Source: DASSBR01 sp035701285
GTDB taxonomy: Bacteria > Pseudomonadota > Gammaproteobacteria > Natronospirales > DASSBR01
Length of the DNA stretch: 64,000 nt
Assembly: GCA_035701285.1 (NCBI GenBank)
Contig: DASSNT010000032.1
Location: 22,690-86,689, forward strand
Direction of reading: 5' to 3'
Below the pieces are notes generated by a model that ran no database searches, was not told the origin of the DNA, and worked only from the letters and a program-made list of their open reading frames with translations. Of the stretch, positions 23,746 through 31,794 are shown in pieces. Position 1 is the stretch's first letter. Each line of letters starts with the position of its first letter. The translations under genes were made by a program, and so were the position numbers.

Positions 23746-25065
23746 TTGTCGAACATCAATCCGCAGAGACAACCTATTACTTCGCCCATCACCGTGCCGC
23801 GCGCCGAGCATTCGGTTTCGCGAACCAACATTTCCGATAATGCGCTCAAGGTGCTGTATCGGCTGAAGGACGCCGGTTTTATGGCGTTCCTGGTCGGTGG
23901 CAGCGTGCGCGATCTGCTGCTCGGTCATGTGCCGAAGGATTTTGATGTGGCAACCGACGCGCATCCCGAGCAGGTGCGTGATTTGTTTCGCAACAGCCGG
24001 CTGATCGGCCGGCGCTTTCGGCTGGTGCATGTGCGCTACGGGCGCGAGGTGATCGAGGTGGCGACGTTTCGGGCCTCGCCCGACACCGACATTGCCGCCG
24101 ACGCAGACCGCACGCTGGACGAGAGCGGCCGTATCCTGCGCGACAACGTGTACGGCACGATTGAGGAAGATGCCTGGCGGCGCGATTTCACGGTCAATGC
24201 GCTGTATTACGACATCCGCGATTTTTCGGTCTGGGATTACGTCGGCGGCCTTGACGATCTGAATCATCGCGTTCTGCGGCTGATCGGCGACCCGGTGACG
24301 CGCTATCGCGAGGATCCGGTGCGGATGCTGCGGGCGGCCCGGTTTGCCACCAAGCATGATTTCACCATCGAGGCGACCAACGCGGAGGCGCTTGCCGGCT
24401 CGGCACCGCTGCTCGGCGACGTACCGCCGGCGCGTCTGTTCGACGAGGTCCTGAAGCTTTTCATGGGCGGGTATGCGCTCAAGAATTTCCGCATGCTGCG
24501 GCGCTTCGGCCTGTTCGCCCAGCTGTTTCCCTGGACCGAAGAGTTGCTTGCAGGCGATGAGGCCACCCTGGGCTTTATCGAGCGCGCGCTGACCAACACC
24601 GACCGGCGCATCGAGGCCGGCCAGCCGGTGACGCCGGCGTTTTTGTTTGCGGCGCTGTTGTGGGCGCCGGTGCGGACTTTCGCCGCCTGGCGCGAGGCCG
24701 ATGGTGTGCATCCGACGCAGGCGCTGCGGCAGGCGGCAATGGATATCTCTGCGCAGCAGCAGGCGCGCATCGCGTTGCCGCGCCGCTTCAAGCAGCCGAT
24801 GACGGAGATTTTCGAGATGCAGGCGCGCTTCGGGCATCGGCGCGGCAAGCGGCCGGGGCGGCTGCTCGATCATCCGCGCTTCCGCGCCGCGTACGACTTC
24901 CTGTTGCTGCGTGCCGAGGCCGGCGAAGTCGAGCAGGAACTGGCCGATTGGTGGACGGCGTTTCAGGCCGAGCAGGGCGCCAATGAAGAAGAAGCGCAGC
25001 CCAACAGGCGCCGTCGCCGGCGTCGCCGCCGGCGCGCCCAGAATAGCGGCGAAGAAGAGGAATAG
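23746..25065 (+). CDS. pcnB: poly(A) polymerase I
   Basis: A protein of about 439 residues of the class II nucleotidyltransferase family that adds 3' poly(A) tails marking RNA for decay. The signature LVGGSVRDLLLGHVPKDFDV contains the catalytic DxD. RRFRLVHVRYG, RRDFTVNALYYD and the C-terminal basic tail followed by an acidic end are PcnB-like and not CCA-enzyme-like. No ATG precedes the conserved VPRAEHSVSRTNIS segment. TTG at 23746 gives a normal N-terminus, while GTG at 23794 is possible. E. coli pcnB itself uses a rare start codon. Confidence 0.92.
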   Translation: MSNINPQRQPITSPITVPRAEHSVSRTNISDNALKVLYRLKDAGFMAFLVGGSVRDLLLGHVPKDFDVATDAHPEQVRDLFRNSRLIGRRFRLVHVRYGREVIEVATFRASPDTDIAADADRTLDESGRILRDNVYGTIEEDAWRRDFTVNALYYDIRDFSVWDYVGGLDDLNHRVLRLIGDPVTRYREDPVRMLRAARFATKHDFTIEATNAEALAGSAPLLGDVPPARLFDEVLKLFMGGYALKNFRMLRRFGLFAQLFPWTEELLAGDEATLGFIERALTNTDRRIEAGQPVTPAFLFAALLWAPVRTFAAWREADGVHPTQALRQAAMDISAQQQARIALPRRFKQPMTEIFEMQARFGHRRGKRPGRLLDHPRFRAAYDFLLLRAEAGEVEQELADWWTAFQAEQGANEEEAQPNRRRRRRRRRRAQNSGEEEE

Positions 25066-25068
25066 GCC

Positions 25069-25563
25069 ATTACCCGCGCCTACATTGGCCTGGGCAGCAA
25101 TCTGGATGACCCGCGCGCGCACGTGGAGCAGGCGCTGAGGGAGATCGCGGCGCTGCCGGCCGTGTCGCTGCTGGCGGCGTCGCCGCTGTATCGCAGCCGG
25201 CCGATGGGACCGCAGGATCAGCCGGATTTCATCAATGCGGCGGCGTGCCTGGAAACCGTCCGTCCGCCCATGCGCCTGCTGGCGGAGTTGCAGCGCCTGG
25301 AGGCCGCCCATGGCCGGCAGCGCCATGGCGAACGCTGGGGCCCGCGGCCGCTCGATCTGGACCTGCTGATATTCGGCCTGGCCCGGATCAATACGTTGAA
25401 CCTGACGGTGCCGCATCCCGGGCTCGCCGTGCGCAATTTCGTCCTGTATCCTCTCGCCGATATCGCGCCGCGCGATTTACGGGTTCCGGGCTACGGGCGT
25501 CTGGATGCCTTGCTGGCGCGCGTCGACGGCGATGATCTGGAAAAACTCGGAGCGGGGGAATGA
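25069..25563 (+). CDS. folK: HPPK pyrophosphokinase (probable ATT start)
   Basis: A 164-residue 6-hydroxymethyl-7,8-dihydropterin pyrophosphokinase of folate synthesis. The N-terminal AYIGLGSNLDDP, the SPLYRSRPMGPQDQPDFIN pterin site and RWGPRPLDLDLLIF with catalytic Asp residues are intact. An in-frame TAG (the pcnB stop) lies one codon before ATT at 25069, and no ATG, GTG or TTG precedes the GLGSN motif. ATT therefore is the only start giving a complete protein, with AGAGGA 7 nt upstream. The stop overlaps the next gene by ATGA. Confidence 0.93.
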   Translation: MTRAYIGLGSNLDDPRAHVEQALREIAALPAVSLLAASPLYRSRPMGPQDQPDFINAAACLETVRPPMRLLAELQRLEAAHGRQRHGERWGPRPLDLDLLIFGLARINTLNLTVPHPGLAVRNFVLYPLADIAPRDLRVPGYGRLDALLARVDGDDLEKLGAGE

Positions 25564-26210
25564 CGGCAGAGACAACGGGCATCCGCCATCTGGTCATCGA
25601 GGGACCGATCGGCGTCGGCAAGACGACGCTGGCGCGGCGCCTGGCGGAGACCTACAACGCCGAGCTGCTGCTCGAGCGCGCGGAAGAGAATCCGTTTCTC
25701 GAGCGCTTTTACCAGGACCCGAAAACCGCGGCGCTGCCGGCCCAGCTTTCCTTTCTGTTTCAACGCGTCCGGCAGCTCGAAAAGCTCCGCCAGGGGGATA
25801 TCTTTTCGCCGGTGCGCGTGGCTGATTTTCTGCTCGAAAAGGACCGGCTGTTCGCTCACCTCAACCTCGATGACGACGAGCTGGGTTTGTACGAGCAGGT
25901 GTATTCACGCGTCAGCGTGGATATGCCGACGCCCGACCTGGTGGTCTATCTGCAGGCGCCGGTCGACGTGCTGATGCGGCGCGTGCGTCACCGGGGCATT
26001 GGTTACGAGCAACTGATCCGGCGCGAATATCTTGAGGCGCTGGCATCGGCCTACGCGCAATTTTTTCACCACTACGATCGCACGCCGCTTCTGATCGTCA
26101 ACGCCGCCGAGATCAATCCGGTAGCCAGCGACACGGACTACGAAGCGCTGGTCAGCGAAATCGCCGGCATCCGCACCGGGCGGCATTATTTCAATCCTGT
26201 CGCCCGTTAG
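25560..26210 (+). CDS. deoxynucleoside kinase
   Basis: A 216-residue P-loop kinase of the deoxyadenosine/deoxyguanosine kinase family. The Walker A is EGPIGVGKTTLARRL, an ERAEENPFLERFYQD acceptor-site segment follows, and the lid has a RVRHRGIGYEQL basic pattern. It phosphorylates deoxynucleosides to monophosphates; the preferred base cannot be read from sequence. It sits between folK and panB, as in many gammaproteobacteria, and is coupled to folK. Confidence 0.88.
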   Translation: MTAETTGIRHLVIEGPIGVGKTTLARRLAETYNAELLLERAEENPFLERFYQDPKTAALPAQLSFLFQRVRQLEKLRQGDIFSPVRVADFLLEKDRLFAHLNLDDDELGLYEQVYSRVSVDMPTPDLVVYLQAPVDVLMRRVRHRGIGYEQLIRREYLEALASAYAQFFHHYDRTPLLIVNAAEINPVASDTDYEALVSEIAGIRTGRHYFNPVAR

Positions 26211-26224
26211 CGGAAGGAGTCGTC

Positions 26225-27052
26225 ATGTATACCAAGGTCGAAACCCGCGCCGGCGACAAGCCTGTCACGATCTCGCAGCTCGCGAAGATGAAAAAGGCCG
26301 GCGAAAAGATCGCGTGCCTGACGGCTTACGATGCCAGTTTCGCGGCACTGCTCGACGCGGCCGGCGTTGATGTCGTGCTGGTCGGCGATACGCTCGGCAT
26401 GGTGGTGCAGGGGCATCCATCGACCGTTCCGGTCACCGTTGATGACATGATCTATCACTGTCGCATGGTCAGCCGCGGCTTGCGCCGCGCGCTGCTGATG
26501 GCCGACATGCCGTTTTTGAGCTATCCGGAACCGCGGGAGGCGCTCGAGAACGCCGGCCGGCTGATGCGCGAAGGCGGCGCGGCGATGGTCAAGCTCGAAG
26601 CCAACGCCAACCAGGCGGAGGTGGTGCGGCATCTGGCGGCGAACGGCGTGCCGGTTTGCGCGCATCTCGGCCTGCGGCCGCAATCGGTGCACAAAATCGG
26701 CGGCTTCAAGGTGCAGGGCAAGGACGAGGCTGCGGCGCGGCAGATGATTGACGATGCGCTGGCCCTCGAAGCGGCCGGTGCCGATATTATTCTGCTGGAA
26801 TGTGTGCCGTCGTCGCTCGGCCGCGAAATCACCGAGCGGGTGTCGGCGCCGGTTATCGGTATCGGCGCCGGACCGGACACCGACGGGCAGATTCTCGTAC
26901 TCTACGACATGCTCGATATCACGCCGGGCCATCGGCCGCGCTTCGCCAAAAATTTTATGGCTGACGCTGAATCGCCGAAGGCAGCGGTTGAGGCCTACGT
27001 TCGGGACGTCAGCAACGGCGCCTATCCGGCCCCCGAACACTGCTTCGATTAA
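26225..27052 (+). CDS. panB: ketopantoate hydroxymethyltransferase
   Basis: A 275-residue TIM-barrel enzyme making ketopantoate from alpha-ketoisovalerate and methylene-tetrahydrofolate, the first step of pantothenate synthesis. CLTAYDASFAALLDAAGVD, VGDTLGMVVQGHPSTVPVT and the GIGAGPDTDGQILVLYDML segment are family hallmarks. GGAAGGAG precedes the ATG. It is followed one base later by panC, so the pair supplies pantothenate for CoA and for the acyl carrier protein prosthetic group. Confidence 0.97.
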   Translation: MYTKVETRAGDKPVTISQLAKMKKAGEKIACLTAYDASFAALLDAAGVDVVLVGDTLGMVVQGHPSTVPVTVDDMIYHCRMVSRGLRRALLMADMPFLSYPEPREALENAGRLMREGGAAMVKLEANANQAEVVRHLAANGVPVCAHLGLRPQSVHKIGGFKVQGKDEAAARQMIDDALALEAAGADIILLECVPSSLGREITERVSAPVIGIGAGPDTDGQILVLYDMLDITPGHRPRFAKNFMADAESPKAAVEAYVRDVSNGAYPAPEHCFD

Positions 27053-27053
27053 C

Positions 27054-27899
27054 ATGGATACGACCAATCAAGTCGCGCCGCTGCGCGCGGCCGTCGCCGG
27101 ATGGCGCGCGGCCGGCGAGCGCATCGCACTGGTGCCGACGATGGGCAACCTGCACGCGGGACACCTGGCGCTGGTCGAGCGCGCGCGTGAACTGGCGGAT
27201 CGGATTGTCGTCAGTGTCTTCGTCAATCCGCTGCAATTCGGGCCGAACGAGGATCTGGCCGCTTATCCGCGCACGCTGGAGGAGGATCAGGCGAAGCTGG
27301 CTGCCTCCGGCGTCGATCTGGTGTTCGCGCCCGGTGTCGACGTAATGTATCCGGAAGGCGAAGCGCGCGCCACGATCAGCGTCGCAGGACTCAATGACAT
27401 TCTCTGCGGCGCGAGCCGCCCTGGCCACTTCACCGGTGTCGCGACCGTGGTCGCCAAGCTGTTCAACATGGCGAATCCCGATCTCGCGGTGTTTGGCAAC
27501 AAGGATTACCAGCAACTCGTCGTCATCCGGCGCATGGTGTCGGAACTGGCGTTCCCGATCGAAATTGCGAGTGTGCCGACCATGCGCGAAACCGACGGAC
27601 TGGCGATGAGCTCGCGCAACCGCTATTTGAGTGCCGCGGAACGCGAACAGGCGCCGGAGCTTTATCGGGCGCTGGGAGCGCTGGAGGCGCAACTGCGCGC
27701 AGGCCAACGTGATTTCGCAAAGCTTGAAGCAGCAGCCCTGCAACAACTGGAAAAAGCCGGATTCCGTCCCGACTACGTCGCCGTACGCGAGCCGGACACA
27801 CTCGCTGCGCCGCAGCCGCAAAGCAGTAGCTTCATCGTTCTCGGCGCAGCGTGGCTCGGCCGCGCCCGGTTGATCGACAACGTTGCGGTTGGCGGGTGA
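27054..27899 (+). CDS. panC: pantothenate synthetase
   Basis: A 281-residue ATP-dependent ligase joining pantoate and beta-alanine. The nucleotide-binding LVPTMGNLHAGHLALVERA, NPLQFGPNEDLAAYPR, the FGNKDYQQLVVIRRMV (KMSKS-like family) segment and MSSRNRYLS are intact. The ATG at 27054 follows the panB stop by one base. It converges with maf, with only 2 nt between the stops. Confidence 0.97.
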   Translation: MDTTNQVAPLRAAVAGWRAAGERIALVPTMGNLHAGHLALVERARELADRIVVSVFVNPLQFGPNEDLAAYPRTLEEDQAKLAASGVDLVFAPGVDVMYPEGEARATISVAGLNDILCGASRPGHFTGVATVVAKLFNMANPDLAVFGNKDYQQLVVIRRMVSELAFPIEIASVPTMRETDGLAMSSRNRYLSAAEREQAPELYRALGALEAQLRAGQRDFAKLEAAALQQLEKAGFRPDYVAVREPDTLAAPQPQSSSFIVLGAAWLGRARLIDNVAVGG

Positions 27900-27901
27900 A
27901 C

Positions 27902-28486
27902 CTACGGCAAGTCGCAGTCGAAATGCCGCAACAGCCGCGCCAGCCCGATCAGCGGCAGGCCGATCAGCCCCGTCGGATCATTGGATTCGATTGAGTCAAA
28001 CAGAGTGATGCCCAGCGCCTCCGCCTTGAAACTGCCGGCACAATCGTAGGGCTGCTCGCGGTCAAGGTAGCGTTCAATTTCACCGTCCTCGAGGGCGCGA
28101 AAATGAACGCGTGTCAGATCGAGTGCTTGTTGTTGCTGATTAGTGGCTGAATCGACTACCGTTACTGCCGTGTAGAATTCGACCGTGCGGCCGGAAGCCG
28201 CTTTGAGTTGCGCAAATGCGCGCTCGCGACTGCCGGGTTTGCCGACGGGCGAGCCGTTCACGCTCGCCACCTGGTCCGAGCCGATGACCAGAGCGGGCGA
28301 TCCGAATTCGGCGGCAACCGCTTCGGCTTTCGATCGCGCCAGCCGCGCGGCGAGAGCGCGCGGTGGTTCATCCGGGTGTGGCGTCTCATCGACTTCCGGG
28401 CTCCGGGACTTGAACCGGAGACCCAGTCGGGCGAGTAACTCCCGCCGGTAGGGAGATGAGGAGGCGAGAACGATCTGCAGACTCAT
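27902..28486 (-). CDS. Maf-family nucleotide pyrophosphatase
   Basis: A 194-residue Maf-fold enzyme. The N-terminal IVLASSSPYRRELLARLGL, the EVDETPHPDEPP and the ALVIGSDQVASV motif place it in the YceF branch, whose E. coli member hydrolyses 7-methyl-GTP. Substrate assignment is by family only. It is divergent from yceD, the same arrangement as yceF-yceD-rpmF in E. coli, which supports the branch call. Confidence 0.88.
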   Translation of the reverse strand: MSLQIVLASSSPYRRELLARLGLRFKSRSPEVDETPHPDEPPRALAARLARSKAEAVAAEFGSPALVIGSDQVASVNGSPVGKPGSRERAFAQLKAASGRTVEFYTAVTVVDSATNQQQQALDLTRVHFRALEDGEIERYLDREQPYDCAGSFKAEALGITLFDSIESNDPTGLIGLPLIGLARLLRHFDCDLP

Positions 28487-28533
28487 AATTCTTCTTTGAC
28501 AGTGTTGTCCGGCGCCCGTAAAATTGCTCGATT

Positions 28534-29061
28534 ATGTCCGAGTCGCTGCCGGAAAGGATTAACGCGGAGCGTCTGGCGCAGGAGCATACTCGCCTCGCGG
28601 GCGTAATCCCACTGGAGAAAATGCCACGGCTGGCGCAGTGCCTGACGGCATCTGCCGGTGCGGCGGCGGTCGAGGCCGAATTTGCATCGGGACCGGGTGA
28701 GCGTACCATTGTCCGCGGCAAGGCGACGGCGAGGGTGCAACTGACCTGCCAGCGCTGCCTGGAAAGCATGGAATGGCCGCTTCAAGCCCGATTTACGCTG
28801 GCGCTGGTGGGCGACGAGGACGACGTGGCTTCGCTGCCGGAGGAATATGAGCCGCTGTTGTGGCCGGATGGAACCGGTTCGTTGCCGGCATTGATCGAGG
28901 ACGAGCTGCTGCTGGCGCTGCCGGCGGTGGCGCGGCATTCCGATCCGGCGGATTGCGGGCCGGTCGAGAGTCTGATGCGGACGGATGCGGAACATGAGGT
29001 TTCGGACGACAACCCGTTTGCGGTACTGAATCAATTGAAGAGCGGTCGGCGCGATCAGTAG
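28534..29061 (+). CDS. yceD: YceD (DUF177) protein
   Basis: A 175-residue protein of the DUF177 family, known to be encoded just ahead of rpmF and needed for normal 23S rRNA accumulation in some bacteria. The Cys pair region RVQLTCQRCLESMEWPL and the acidic C-terminal segment ending in a DNPFAVLNQLK motif are typical. A single transcript with rpmF (23-nt gap) and probably plsX and fabH is likely. Confidence 0.88.
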   Translation: MSESLPERINAERLAQEHTRLAGVIPLEKMPRLAQCLTASAGAAAVEAEFASGPGERTIVRGKATARVQLTCQRCLESMEWPLQARFTLALVGDEDDVASLPEEYEPLLWPDGTGSLPALIEDELLLALPAVARHSDPADCGPVESLMRTDAEHEVSDDNPFAVLNQLKSGRRDQ

Positions 29062-29084
29062 CGCCATCGCTAGTGGAGAACGAA

Positions 29085-29270
29085 ATGGCTGTTCAACAAA
29101 ATCGCAAGACACCGTCGAAGCGCGGCATGCGCCGTTCGCACGACGCGCTCAAGGGGCCGACGCTGTCGATCGAGCCCACTACCGGTGAAACCCATCGCCG
29201 CCATCACGTCAGTGCCGATGGCTACTATCGCGGCCGCAAGGTCGTGGAGACCCCGCAGGAAGAAGACTGA
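29085..29270 (+). CDS. rpmF: ribosomal protein L32
   Basis: A 61-residue basic protein of the large ribosomal subunit. MAVQQNRKTPSKRGMRRSHD is the classical L32 N-terminus. The zinc-binding cysteines found in some L32 forms are absent, as in many gammaproteobacteria. GGAG precedes the ATG at 29085, so the four codons upstream are not used. First of the rpmF-plsX-fabH lipid synthesis string. Confidence 0.97.
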   Translation: MAVQQNRKTPSKRGMRRSHDALKGPTLSIEPTTGETHRRHHVSADGYYRGRKVVETPQEED

Positions 29271-29277
29271 CGGACTG

Positions 29278-29311
29278 CCGCGCGTGAACCCGTAACGGTT
29301 TCGACGCGCGG
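29278..29311 (+). promoter_or_regulatory. hairpin between rpmF and plsX
   Basis: CCGCGCGT (29278-29285) pairs with ACGCGCGG (29304-29311), and an inner AACC/GGTT stem lies within the loop. There is no U-tract, so it is more likely an mRNA processing or attenuation structure than a simple terminator. Nothing else is recognisable in the remaining leader up to the plsX start at 29453. Confidence 0.45.
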
Positions 29312-29452
29312 CCGCCCATCTGTTCGCGCAGGTTTATTCCATTGAGCAAGTTTGTTGCCGCCCGGGAAGGCCTCTCCGGCTCCCCGGGAAACGGACCGTC
29401 ACGCCCGAAGATCCCAGGGCCTGCGGACCAACTCTCCGATAACGGTCTGAGC

Positions 29453-30481
29453 ATGAAAGGCCCGGTCGCTATCGCGGTTGATGTCATGAGCGGCGATCGC
29501 GGCCCGTCGGTCGTGATCGATGCGGCGCTCGAGTGTCTGCATGAGGCGCCGAATCTGGAGCTGATCCTGGTTGGCGATACCGAGGTTGTCGAGCCGCTGG
29601 TTGCCGGGCATGGCCGCGCCGACGACAAGCGTCTGCGCCTGCAGCACGCCTCCGAGGTCGTCGGCATGGACGAGCCGCCGCAGCAGGCCTTGCGCGGCAA
29701 GAAAGATTCGTCGATGCGGGTGGCGATCAACCTGGTCAAGGAAGGCGTGGCGCAGGCGTGCATCAGTGCCGGCAACACCGGCGCGCTGATGGCCACGGCG
29801 CGCTTCGTGCTGAAAACGCTGCCGGGGATCGACCGGCCGGCGATCATTTCGCCGATCCCGGCGATGAACGGCCATACGCTGATGCTCGATCTCGGCGCGA
29901 ATACCGACTGCACGCCCGAGCACCTGTTTCAGTTCGGCGTGATGGGCTCGGCGCTCGCGACTGCCGCCTACAACATCGAGCAGCCGGCCATCGGTCTGCT
30001 GAATGTCGGCTCCGAGGAAATCAAGGGCAACGATCGCGTCAAGCAGGCGGCGCAGTTGCTGGGCGACAGCGGCCTCAATTACATCGGTTTCGTCGAAGGC
30101 AACGATATCTTTTCCGGCCGCGTCGATGTCGTCGTCAGCGACGGCTTTGTCGGCAATGTTGCGCTGAAGACCATCGAAGGCCTCGCGAAAATGATTGGCG
30201 GTTATATCCGTCAGGAATTCACCCGCACCTCGTTTACCAAGGTACTCGGCGGCATCTCGTCGCCAGTGTTGCGCGCGCTCAAGCGCCGCCTCGATCCGCG
30301 CCTGTATAATGGCGCGAGTTTGCTCGGCTTGAACGGCATCGTGATCAAGAGCCATGGCAGCGCGGACCAGGTGTCGTTTGCCAACGCTATCCGCATCGCG
30401 ACGCTGGAAGCCGAAAAGCAGGTCCCGAAGCGCATTACGCGGCTGCTTGAGAGCCAGCTTGCGAAGGAACATCACGAATGA
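29453..30481 (+). CDS. plsX: phosphate acyltransferase PlsX
   Basis: A 342-residue peripheral membrane enzyme making acyl-phosphate from acyl-ACP for phosphatidic acid synthesis. AIAVDVMSGDRGPSVVIDAA, the ACISAGNTGALMA loop and NVGSEEIKGNDRVKQAAQLL are diagnostic. I chose the ATG at 29453; an open frame extends 37 codons upstream through the rpmF-plsX spacer but has no family similarity. The stop overlaps fabH by ATGA. Confidence 0.96.
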   Translation: MKGPVAIAVDVMSGDRGPSVVIDAALECLHEAPNLELILVGDTEVVEPLVAGHGRADDKRLRLQHASEVVGMDEPPQQALRGKKDSSMRVAINLVKEGVAQACISAGNTGALMATARFVLKTLPGIDRPAIISPIPAMNGHTLMLDLGANTDCTPEHLFQFGVMGSALATAAYNIEQPAIGLLNVGSEEIKGNDRVKQAAQLLGDSGLNYIGFVEGNDIFSGRVDVVVSDGFVGNVALKTIEGLAKMIGGYIRQEFTRTSFTKVLGGISSPVLRALKRRLDPRLYNGASLLGLNGIVIKSHGSADQVSFANAIRIATLEAEKQVPKRITRLLESQLAKEHHE

Positions 30482-31446
30482 TTTATTCCCGGATTCTCGG
30501 CACAGGGCATTATCTGCCCGACAACGTCGTTACCAACCTTGATCTTGAAAAGAAGGTTGAAACCAGCGACGAGTGGATTCGCACGAGAACCGGTATTGAA
30601 CGCCGCCACATCGCGTCCGAGGGCGAGACGACTTGCGACCTGTCGGAGCAGGCCGCCCTCCGGGCGATGGAAGCCGCCGGCGTCACCCCCGACGAGATTG
30701 ATCTGATCGTCGTCGGCACCACCACGCCCGACCAGGTATTCCCGAACATGGGTTGCCTGCTGCAACAGCGCTTCGGCATTCATAACTGCCCGGCGTTCAG
30801 CCTGGAAGCGGCGTGCAGCGGCTTTATTTACGCGCTGTCGGTGGCCGACAAGTTTGTTCGCGCCGGAGAGGCGAAGCGGGCGCTTGTCGTCGGCGCCGAA
30901 ACTCTGTCGCGTATGGTGGACTGGAGCGACCGTTCAACCTGTGTGCTGTTCGGGGACGGTGCGGGGGCCGTGGTGCTCGGACCGTCGGAGGAGCCCGGCA
31001 TCATGTCCACCCATCTGCACGCCGATGGCCATTACAAGGATCTGTTGTTTTTCCCGGGCGGCGTCTCGAAGGGGTTCGACGCGTGGAAAGCCGGCGAGGC
31101 CTTCGTGCAGATGAAGGGCAACGAGGTGTTCCGCGTCGCCGTCAACACGCTGGGTCAGATCGTGAAGGAGACGCTGGCCGCGGCCGAGATGGAGCATGCG
31201 GAGATCGACTGGCTTGTGCCTCATCAGGCCAATCTGCGCATCATCGAAGCGACGGCCAAGAAACTCAAAATGCCGATGGAGCGCGTGGTTGTGACGGTGC
31301 AGGAGCATGCCAATACCTCTTCGGCATCGGTGCCGATGGCGTTCGACGTTGCGGTGCGCGACGGCCGCATTCAGCGCGGGCAGACCGTCGTGATGGAAGC
31401 CTTCGGCGGCGGCTTTACCTGGGGCTCGGTGCTGCTTCGGTACTAG
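30478..31446 (+). CDS. fabH: 3-oxoacyl-ACP synthase III
   Basis: A 322-residue KAS III that starts fatty acid synthesis by condensing acetyl-CoA with malonyl-ACP. The catalytic triad is visible: Cys113 in LEAACSGFIY, His in WLVPHQANLRI and Asn in EHANTSSASVP. It is coupled to plsX. In most gammaproteobacteria fabD, fabG, acpP and fabF follow; here an arylpolyene-type ACP and ligase follow instead. Confidence 0.96.
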   Translation: MIYSRILGTGHYLPDNVVTNLDLEKKVETSDEWIRTRTGIERRHIASEGETTCDLSEQAALRAMEAAGVTPDEIDLIVVGTTTPDQVFPNMGCLLQQRFGIHNCPAFSLEAACSGFIYALSVADKFVRAGEAKRALVVGAETLSRMVDWSDRSTCVLFGDGAGAVVLGPSEEPGIMSTHLHADGHYKDLLFFPGGVSKGFDAWKAGEAFVQMKGNEVFRVAVNTLGQIVKETLAAAEMEHAEIDWLVPHQANLRIIEATAKKLKMPMERVVVTVQEHANTSSASVPMAFDVAVRDGRIQRGQTVVMEAFGGGFTWGSVLLRY

Positions 31447-31460
31447 AAATTCCCGGACGA

Positions 31461-31495
31461 GCGGCCATTTGCTTTGTTGTGGCCGCGTATATAAT
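31461..31495 (+). promoter_or_regulatory. hairpin overlapping candidate promoter of the pigment-type operon
   Basis: GCGGCCA (31461-31467) and TGGCCGC (31480-31486) form a perfect 7-bp stem just after fabH. A perfect -10 box TATAAT lies at 31490-31495, and a weak -35 (TTGCTT, 31469-31474) falls inside the hairpin loop. It could end the fabH message, start the next operon, or serve as an operator. Function inferred from position only. Confidence 0.5.
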
Positions 31496-31525
31496 CGACG
31501 CTGACCAAAGCGCATGGGGAACCCA

Positions 31526-31792
31526 ATGGAATCGGAAACGGTTGAAGGGGAGGTTGCGGCGATGCTCGTCGAGGCCGTGAATCTGGATATCGCTCCGGCA
31601 GACATCGATCCGCAACAACCGCTCTTCGGCGGCCAGGGTATCGGGCTGGACTCGATCGATGCGCTCGAGTTGTCGCTGGCGATATCGGTCAAGTACGGCT
31701 TCCAGATGCGCGCCGACGACGCGCAACGGCATCAGGCCTTCGCCAACCTCCAATCCCTCAGCCGATACATTCATACGCATCGACAGAAATAG
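31526..31792 (+). CDS. acyl carrier protein of arylpolyene/xanthomonadin type
   Basis: An 88-residue carrier protein with the phosphopantetheine site GLDSIDALEL (Ser43). Its surrounding LFGGQGIGLDSID pattern matches the ACPs of arylpolyene (ApeE/ApeF) and xanthomonadin (XanC) clusters rather than housekeeping AcpP. The ATG at 31526 is preceded by GGGGA; an upstream ATG at 31514 has a poor ribosome site. It is two bases upstream of the AMP ligase, its likely loading partner. The phosphopantetheinyl transferase is not in the window. Confidence 0.82.
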   Translation: MESETVEGEVAAMLVEAVNLDIAPADIDPQQPLFGGQGIGLDSIDALELSLAISVKYGFQMRADDAQRHQAFANLQSLSRYIHTHRQK

Positions 31793-31794
31793 TC

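Noticed and set aside
23677..25416. 579-codon minus-strand open frame
   Set aside because: It is antisense to pcnB and folK, has composition typical of a G+C-rich shadow frame (Arg, His and Gln rich) and no domain.
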